Source: CAZOSF01 sp964582415 (GTDB lineage: Bacteria; Bacteroidota; Bacteroidia; Flavobacteriales; Flavobacteriaceae). Taken from it: 38,265 bases of DNA. The notes beneath the pieces are model-generated. The model was not told the DNA's origin. It ran no database searches and saw only the letters and a program-made list of their open reading frames with translations. Numbering within the stretch: position 1 is the stretch's first letter; each line of letters starts with the position of its first letter. The position numbers were made by a program, and so were the translations under genes. Shown piece after piece: positions 33,573 through 38,265 of this stretch. The DNA lies in the NCBI GenBank assembly GCA_964582415.1, contig CAZOSF010000015.1:1-38265 (forward strand), in the 5' to 3' direction.

Positions 33573-33890
33573 CTAAAGTATACGTTTTAGGTATAGCATG
33601 AGATTTTGCTCGAGTGTATCAAATTCCCCATCCGATTTGAAGAATTCCCGTACCTCATCCATCAAAGCATCTGGACTCTCGTAATCTAAGGACTCAAATG
33701 CTTTCTGTATTTTTTGAATGCTCTGATAGTCATTGTCCTCCTCGAATTCGGCATGCATCTTAGCGAAATCACTATGCCCAATTTTAGATTTTATAAACTC
33801 AAGCTCTTCGGGAGATTCCACAAAATCAGCATTTGCACAATAAATGAGAAGATACATTCGAAGATCGTCTTTGGTCCAGTTTGTTGCCAT
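33573..33890 (-). CDS. Small TerB-like helical hypothetical protein
   Basis: 105 residues, all-helical pattern with acidic C-terminus. It contains MYLLIYCANADFVESPEELEFI, similar in layout to the TerB fold (a helix followed by an acidic loop with D/E). No signal peptide or membrane helix. TerB-like proteins sit at membranes in tellurite-resistance and stress systems, but no ter genes are near. It is monocistronic and has a TTTG-N18-TACCTTAG pair just upstream. Function unknown. Confidence 0.72.
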   Translation of the reverse strand: MATNWTKDDLRMYLLIYCANADFVESPEELEFIKSKIGHSDFAKMHAEFEEDNDYQSIQKIQKAFESLDYESPDALMDEVREFFKSDGEFDTLEQNLMLYLKRIL

Positions 33891-33912
33891 GTCTAGTTGT
33901 TCATTAACGCTT

Positions 33913-33942
33913 CTAAGGTAACCAAAAGTCCTCTTTTACAAA
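33913..33942 (-). promoter_or_regulatory. Promoter-like TTTG-N18-TACCTTAG for the TerB-like gene
   Basis: On the minus strand, TTTG (33939-33942) and TACCTTAG (33913-33920, one mismatch to TAnnTTTG) at 18-bp spacing, about 23 bp before the ATG at 33890. Confidence 0.45.
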
Positions 33943-33994
33943 ACCGTTACGCAGGATAAAATCGTATTTCTATCCTCCTAAAGAAGGCTATATC

Positions 33995-34016
33995 CCAACC
34001 AATGCTCAGCGGTTGG
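33995..34016. repeat. Inverted repeat CCAACC-N10-GGTTGG
   Basis: Six-base arms at 33995-34000 and 34011-34016 around a 10-base loop in the intergenic region. It has no T tail and is too far upstream for a terminator of the TerB-like gene; a binding site or a short hairpin are both possible. Confidence 0.3.
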
Positions 34017-34036
34017 TCAATCTTAACATATAAGTA

Positions 34037-34067
34037 TTTGATTATCAATAATATTTATTTATATTTA
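34037..34067 (+). promoter_or_regulatory. Promoter-like TTTG-N19-TATATTTA, orphan
   Basis: TTTG at 34037-34040 and TATATTTA at 34060-34067 (one mismatch to TAnnTTTG) with 19-bp spacing, the canonical value. No plus-strand gene follows; transcription would run to the hairpin terminator at 34189-34223. Confidence 0.4.
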
Positions 34068-34073
34068 AAGTCG

Positions 34074-34223
34074 ATAACACTTCCTAATACAATCCCCGCC
34101 ACACAATTATTTTCTTGATAAAATTTACGCGGTACTCAAAATAACAAAGAGTTGCCATGTACTTTTTTCACTACTTATTACTATGGTTGAACGCCGTATC
34201 GTGAGGGTGCGGCGTTCTTTTTT
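34074..34223 (+). ncRNA. Candidate small RNA (promoter to orphan terminator)
   Basis: About 150 bases from the expected transcript start downstream of the promoter-like pair to the end of a strong terminator. No family such as 6S, tmRNA or SRP was recognised. The only sizeable reading frame is a 15-codon mini-ORF at 34157-34204. Together with the inverted repeat at 33995-34016 this describes the content of the 33891-34225 interval; no other gene is seen. Confidence 0.3.
34189..34223 (+). terminator. Intrinsic terminator without an upstream plus-strand gene
   Basis: Perfect 8-bp stem GAACGCCG/CGGCGTTC (34189-34196 with 34210-34217), 13-base loop, then six T residues (34218-34223) on the plus strand. 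On the minus strand the tail is not T-rich, so it is oriented for plus-strand transcripts, although it may help end the minus-strand DUF4421 gene. Confidence 0.75.
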
Positions 34224-34225
34224 AC

Positions 34226-35236
34226 TTAAAACGGAAGCAACTTCTCAAGAGCGTCTACCGATTTTTTCAAAAAGCTGGGAGCCTTAAAGCGATAGCCCAC
34301 AAAAGCACGAAAATACAAGCGTGTTTGTGAATTTCTTGCGGTAGTATTTTCCTGATTGTAGTGCCCCCCCTCCATGACGCCATAAAAGCCAGAATAAAAG
34401 CGTTTTCCATTATGCCCCAAACCTAATGCACCTTCCCATCGCCACAATAAATTATCTTGCTTGGAATGAATATCCCCATCATCGTTTCTTGTGGTAAGTT
34501 TGGTGTAGTGATACCCAATGCCCGCTTTTCCACCCATGGACAAAAAATATGATTTGTTGAGAACGAAGGTATAAGCATACCCTGGACCTACCGTTATTTC
34601 GGTATTTGCCGACTTCTGTGTTCCTGGAGCCTTTGTTGTATCACCGATAGTGTACTGTCTGAACTCTAAATTAGGAGTAAAACTTCCCGAACTAAGGAGT
34701 TGGCGCTCTGTTTGCGTCAATAAGCTGGCAAATGAAAAATTTTCATTACTGGAATAGCCCAATGTAAAAAGAACACCGCTGTATTTTAAATCAGGAAACT
34801 GAATATATGGATCCCCTTCTTCCCAAATATCGAACTCATTGGAATTTTTAAGGTAATAGCCTTTTACTCTATTATAATACAATCCGGAAACCCAATGTTT
34901 GAAGACCAGGTTTCCTCCAAATTCAAAAAAGGAGGTATTTCCCTTTTTAACGTTATCATCATTTCCAGGTACAAAGTTTGGTGCAACTTGGAGGCCCACA
35001 GATAGGAATCGATAATTCATTCCAAGTCCGAGCTTCGTCTTAGCATTAGGATGGATATTGAAATCCAAAGCTGGCGTGATCACTTTAAAACTTTCGAATG
35101 AATTATTCACGGTAACTTCAATTGCCACTTTATCGTACATCGATTCAAAATATTTCGTGGTCAGAGAATCGCTTTCTTGTCCATAAAGCGTTGGAAAGCA
35201 AATAGAAATACAGAGGATGTAGAACACCGTTCGCAT
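34226..35236 (-). CDS. DUF4421 outer-membrane-type protein
   Basis: 336 residues from ATG at 35236, where a signal peptide begins (MRTVFYILCISICFPTLYGQ); 14 upstream in-frame codons lack family-like sequence. The mature part is made of alternating strands typical of a barrel (LGLGMNYRFLSVGLQVAP, KHWVSGLYYNRVKGYYL, SMGGKAGIGYHYTKL) and closes RLYFRAFVGYRFKAPSF before a short helical tail. DUF4421 is a Bacteroidota family of unknown function, probably an outer-membrane barrel. A perfect TATCTTTG box lies 39 bp upstream. Confidence 0.82.
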   Translation of the reverse strand: MRTVFYILCISICFPTLYGQESDSLTTKYFESMYDKVAIEVTVNNSFESFKVITPALDFNIHPNAKTKLGLGMNYRFLSVGLQVAPNFVPGNDDNVKKGNTSFFEFGGNLVFKHWVSGLYYNRVKGYYLKNSNEFDIWEEGDPYIQFPDLKYSGVLFTLGYSSNENFSFASLLTQTERQLLSSGSFTPNLEFRQYTIGDTTKAPGTQKSANTEITVGPGYAYTFVLNKSYFLSMGGKAGIGYHYTKLTTRNDDGDIHSKQDNLLWRWEGALGLGHNGKRFYSGFYGVMEGGHYNQENTTARNSQTRLYFRAFVGYRFKAPSFLKKSVDALEKLLPF

Positions 35237-35275
35237 TGAATTTTTCTCGAAATTCTTATTTTGGAAGTACGCGAT

Positions 35276-35283
35276 CAAAGATA
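35276..35283 (-). promoter_or_regulatory. Candidate -7 box for the DUF4421 gene
   Basis: The minus strand reads TATCTTTG, a perfect TAnnTTTG, which would give a leader of roughly 34 bases before ATG 35236. No exact -33 TTTG at normal spacing. Confidence 0.45.
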
Positions 35284-35329
35284 GGAAGAAGTTGCTATAA
35301 TCATAAATATCTCCCCGATTTCAAACAAT

Positions 35330-35716
35330 TTATGGATTCCTTCTTTGTCTATAATGATTTAGAAGAAATAATATACCCACCAGGACAAAGGGCAAAGTTA
35401 TCGTAGCGACAATTAATAAACTCATCCCTATCGATTGGTTCATGGCGTAATTGTGATTGAAGATCCAAGGAGTAAAGATCAAACCAATGCAGATAAATAG
35501 TCCTCCCCCAACAACCTCCCGTTTCCACGCAATTAGTAAAACGATAATTAGAAGGAAGGAAGGAATCATGTGGATCAAGAAATCCAATAGTTGCTTCCCA
35601 AAGGGAGCTCCAGAGTCAAAGGCATCTAACGCGAAAAGACTAATAAATGCTATGGCCAGAATGCATAAAATTCTGGGTGCCCAAAACAGCCATCCTTTTC
35701 GTTGTGATGCAACCAT
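35330..35716 (-). CDS. Four-helix small membrane protein
   Basis: 128 residues with four predicted membrane helices (about 10-28, 42-62, 68-88, 96-118). The N-terminal WLFWAPRILCILAIAFISLFALD block and following FLIHMIPSF are the most distinctive parts and recur in a widespread uncharacterised bacterial family. No catalytic motif is seen. It ends with a basic tail (HYRQRRNP), so the C-terminus is probably cytoplasmic. Function unknown. Confidence 0.75.
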   Translation of the reverse strand: MVASQRKGWLFWAPRILCILAIAFISLFALDAFDSGAPFGKQLLDFLIHMIPSFLLIIVLLIAWKREVVGGGLFICIGLIFTPWIFNHNYAMNQSIGMSLLIVATITLPFVLVGILFLLNHYRQRRNP

Positions 35717-35803
35717 GATGACGTGAAAAAAGTTTACGCCTTGCTTAAAGATACGAAGAATTGCTCGGTGAATTAGCTCTATATGGCTATAAAGTATTGT
35801 TGA

Positions 35804-36436
35804 TTAGAGCTTGTTTTTCTGAAAAACACCGAATAAAAATTCCTGGGTTGTATTGAAGGGGGTCTCATGCTCTTGGCGAAATGTTTCCCTTGCTTGCAAC
35901 TCCAAACCAAAAGTTGCCTCAATAGTTTCCTCAGAATATTGCTGGATTCCTATGCCGCTGCATTTCGTGGGACCGTCAATAGAAAATGTACCGATAAAAA
36001 ATAGTCCATTTTTATTCAACGACCTATTCACCAAGGATTGATATTTATTAATTTCTTCCGTTTCGGTTAGAAAATGAAAAACGGCACGATCGTGCCAAAC
36101 ATCAAAGGTTTTCTCTGGTTGAAAATCAACAATATCTGAAACAATCCAACGAACACGCTCAGCATGTTTACCCAACCGCTTTTGTGCTCGTTCAACGGCC
36201 TTCGCTGAAATATCCAACACCGTTAGGTTTTCGTAGCCCAATTCCAACAAATGATCCACCAAGAAACTATCCCCGCCTCCCACGTCGAGAATGCTGGCAT
36301 CCTTGGACACATTATTTTTTTGAAACAAATCCAAAGAGACTCTTGGAACAGCCTGATACCAACTCACCTCCTCCATCTTTTTATTCGAATAGATGGTTTC
36401 CCAATGTTCCTTTCTGTTTATGATGGCATGCCCCAT
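35804..36436 (-). CDS. Class I SAM-dependent methyltransferase
   Basis: 210 residues. AdoMet motif I is ILDVGGGDSFLVDHLL (49-64), the acidic ribose loop is LTVLDIS, and motif II/III region is WIVSDIVDF followed by FDVWHDRAVFHFL. The N-terminal EHWETIYSNKKMEEVSWYQ block resembles small-molecule methyltransferases of the thiopurine/tellurite (TehB-like) group. No signal peptide; cytosolic. Substrate not predictable. It begins 20 bp downstream of the DUF6090 gene and may be co-transcribed with it. Confidence 0.87.
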   Translation of the reverse strand: MGHAIINRKEHWETIYSNKKMEEVSWYQAVPRVSLDLFQKNNVSKDASILDVGGGDSFLVDHLLELGYENLTVLDISAKAVERAQKRLGKHAERVRWIVSDIVDFQPEKTFDVWHDRAVFHFLTETEEINKYQSLVNRSLNKNGLFFIGTFSIDGPTKCSGIGIQQYSEETIEATFGLELQARETFRQEHETPFNTTQEFLFGVFQKNKL

Positions 36437-36456
36437 AAATACGATAAATTAAATTC

Positions 36457-37224
36457 TTACTTGATTTCCGATTCCAACAACCCTATTATTTCATTAATCG
36501 ATACCAGCAAGGGCTCGTAGTGAGTCGTACCAGTGGCCTTTGCAGTTAGCATGAACAATAAGACATTGTTTTCAAATTCTGCAGAACGGACAAGGGCTTC
36601 ATTCGATTTCAAAGAAGATTTTTCCGGAATCCCCAATTCTGTACTGGCGACTCCCGTATTTTCAAAAATTGTATAGAGGCTCGCCTCTTCTCCTCGAAAC
36701 ATATCCAACACCTTTTCCCGTTGCTGTGCTAAATCCTTTTCTTGCTTAACAATATCTTCCAACGTGCTCACCCAGTTAGTCAATGCCATTCGTAGGGTAA
36801 CATTATTCAAATCTTTTAAACTTCCAGAACTGATCATTTCTTCCAACAAGGAATTGTTTGGATTATACGCAACATCCAAAGCAAAGGTGTTCATCAATAA
36901 ATGAGACATCTCCATTTCATTCCAAACAATGGAATCGGTATTAATTATTGCCATGATTTCCTGAGCAGATTCCAAATTGTGCTGGTTTACTTCTATCAAT
37001 TTTTCCAGCTTGGTTCTGCTCGTATTGAATTCCTTGTGCAGACCCTGAAGGTAGGTCTGTTCTTTTTTTTGAAGTAGACTCCGCTGCTGACTATTATTTA
37101 TAGCCAGGGCAATAAGAATTCCGATAACCACCAATATGATCTCGCCCAAAGCATACAACAGATAATTGACAATGCGTTTTTCCTCCAAAAATTTCTTACG
37201 TAATTTTCTGAAAAGTGTAATCAT
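36457..37224 (-). CDS. DUF6090 family membrane-anchored protein
   Basis: 255 residues. A basic N-terminus (MITLFRKLRKKFLEEKR) precedes one membrane helix (about 22-42, YALGEIILVVIGILIALAIN), then a long helical, coiled-coil-like domain outside the membrane. This N-terminal pattern with GEIILVVIGILIALAINN is the family hallmark of DUF6090, common in marine Flavobacteria and often multicopy. Function unknown. It starts 27 bp after the M1-like peptidase gene and probably shares its transcript. Confidence 0.82.
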   Translation of the reverse strand: MITLFRKLRKKFLEEKRIVNYLLYALGEIILVVIGILIALAINNSQQRSLLQKKEQTYLQGLHKEFNTSRTKLEKLIEVNQHNLESAQEIMAIINTDSIVWNEMEMSHLLMNTFALDVAYNPNNSLLEEMISSGSLKDLNNVTLRMALTNWVSTLEDIVKQEKDLAQQREKVLDMFRGEEASLYTIFENTGVASTELGIPEKSSLKSNEALVRSAEFENNVLLFMLTAKATGTTHYEPLLVSINEIIGLLESEIK

Positions 37225-37251
37225 TGGGTTTGTTTGTTTGTCACTACTATT

Positions 37252-38265
37252 TTATTCTTCCTTCTTCGAGATTCGATAAAGATCATCTGTCGATTGTAAA
37301 ATCTTCGCACGAAGCTTGGTATCCATATCCGAATGGGCTTCTAAAAATTGCTGTGTAAGCTCCCAGGCCTGCTTCGAGCGGTATTGTCCGATGGTATTTT
37401 CCAACCAGGATTTAGGAAAGAAAATATCTCCCGTCGCTTGAATTTCCTCCAACAATTCGAGACTCAATCTCAGATCATCGATTGCTTCCTGCTGCCGCAA
37501 AGGATGATGGATGTAATAACAGGCTGTGCTCACCCAGCGCTCTTTTTCCCGATTCTTTTCGTCAGCAAACGACTTGAAAAATTCCGATCGAACTTTTGGG
37601 TCACTGGATAATGCCGGTTTCAAAAATTGAAAACGTTCCAATTTATTCGGATTGTCGATGGCCTCTTCTGCCATTGCCAAAATGCTCTCCGATTCAGGAT
37701 GATTGTAAAGTGCTAAAGTCATCGCCAAAGAGGTATAATCATCCTTATTCAATTTCAAATTTGGGATGGCAAGCTCTTTACGCCAGATGGAATCCAGACG
37801 GTTCAGCCCTGTTCCTTGATGTGCGATGGACTTATAAACTCCGAACAGCGTTTTTTTAATGTTGGCCGGTTCATCCAATTGAAGTCTACTAAACAATAAA
37901 TCCTCCAAATGAGGTTGCAATTGCTCTCGTACCTCCATCGAGCTGTAAGCCCAGTATAGTTGTTGAACATACCCAGTAATCAAACTAAGAATGAGCTCAT
38001 TCTTCTCGAAAACCAACCCTTTTTGATAGATACTTATTGCTGCTGGTACGTCCAAATTACCATTCAAGGTGTTTTCGAAAAGATTAATATAGCTTTGACC
38101 TCTTTCTACCGGATTCTCTATGGTCGCAATATTTTCCAAATCATCATTCAGCGGAAATACACCATACCCCATTCCATCACTATTATAGGTGATATTCGAT
38201 GGTACGGGCCATCCGATGGCTTCCGATACCAGGGTGCTTTGTTCTGTAGACGTAACAGTGAGAAC
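37252..38265 (-). CDS. Partial M1-family aminopeptidase-like protein, C-terminal helical part (5' end outside window)
   Basis: 338 codons, open to the window edge; the ATG at 38172 is internal (the frame continues upstream as TLVSEAIGWPVPSNITYNSDG). The segment W-P-V-P...NSDGMGYGVFPLN resembles the last beta domain of M1 aminopeptidases, and the rest is a helical repeat region like their C-terminal domain (ERAP1-type). The zinc site (HExxH) and GAMEN motif would lie upstream of the window, so the identification rests on the junction pattern only. M1 peptidases remove N-terminal residues from peptides. Confidence 0.6.
   Translation of the reverse strand, partial: VLTVTSTEQSTLVSEAIGWPVPSNITYNSDGMGYGVFPLNDDLENIATIENPVERGQSYINLFENTLNGNLDVPAAISIYQKGLVFEKNELILSLITGYVQQLYWAYSSMEVREQLQPHLEDLLFSRLQLDEPANIKKTLFGVYKSIAHQGTGLNRLDSIWRKELAIPNLKLNKDDYTSLAMTLALYNHPESESILAMAEEAIDNPNKLERFQFLKPALSSDPKVRSEFFKSFADEKNREKERWVSTACYYIHHPLRQQEAIDDLRLSLELLEEIQATGDIFFPKSWLENTIGQYRSKQAWELTQQFLEAHSDMDTKLRAKILQSTDDLYRISKKEE

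Noticed and set aside
35812..35828. TGTTTTTC-T-GAAAAACA inverted repeat as a terminator of the SAM methyltransferase
   Set aside because: It is A/T only, has a one-base centre, lies within the coding region and lacks a GC stem and T tail.
1..38265. Mobile elements, CRISPR arrays, defence islands and biosynthetic clusters
   Set aside because: No transposase, integrase, direct-repeat array, toxin-antitoxin pair or NRPS/PKS-type domain was seen; the content is that of a conserved chromosome backbone.

Overview
The window looks like a chromosome segment of a marine-type member of the Flavobacteriaceae (Bacteroidota). The evidence is a set of lineage-typical genes (TamB, flavobacterial LptD, DUF4421, DUF6090, DUF4159, the PG_1098/THUMP-like methyltransferase), a bacillithiol gene (bshA), little sign of Shine-Dalgarno sequences, and several -7 boxes of the Bacteroidota type TAnnTTTG. 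No phage, IS element, CRISPR array, tRNA or rRNA was seen. It is a draft assembly: three runs of exactly 100 N (4661-4760, 8655-8754, 31438-31537) interrupt or truncate genes and are almost certainly fixed-size placeholders.

Layout. 1-1727 (+): 3' part of mutS2 and an overlapping DCC-family thiol oxidoreductase. 1728-4660 (-): a three-gene operon of a GshB-type ATP-grasp ligase, an N-formylglutamate amidohydrolase-like protein and a QEGLA/DUF1704 metallopeptidase. 4761-5168 (+): C-terminus of an MscS channel. 5213-7590 (-): chorismate synthase followed by a dicarboxylate/amino-acid symporter. 7762-8592 (+): LpxH-like phosphoesterase. 8589-11333 (-): a large FAD plus Fe-S dehydrogenase. 11472-11957 (+): a small outer-membrane barrel.

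12005-21272 (-) is a long collinear set: cell-wall amidase, MlaD-like MCE protein, membrane di-[4Fe-4S] protein, HAD phosphatase-like protein, HdrB-like CCG protein, a conserved hypothetical, a GH3/beta-lactamase fusion and BshA. It mixes envelope recycling with a split heterodisulfide-reductase-like electron-transfer unit. 21454-28946 holds lptD (+), ridA (+) and tamB (-).

29030-33556 (+) is rich in RNA modification: TsaD, a TfoX-like protein, RsmE, a 56-residue small protein, a DUF4159 protein, a TrmH/SpoU methyltransferase and a THUMP-like methyltransferase. 33573-38265 (-) holds less characterised genes (TerB-like small protein, DUF4421 barrel, 4-TM protein, SAM methyltransferase, DUF6090 protein, M1-peptidase-like C-terminus). 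The 335-base intergenic stretch at 33891-34225 has a promoter-like pair and an orphan intrinsic terminator on the + strand, compatible with an undescribed small RNA.

The best candidates for poorly described biology are the GshB/FGase/QEGLA operon, the Hdr-like Fe-S pair between MlaD and BshA, and the orphan transcript at 34074-34223. None is proven by sequence alone.
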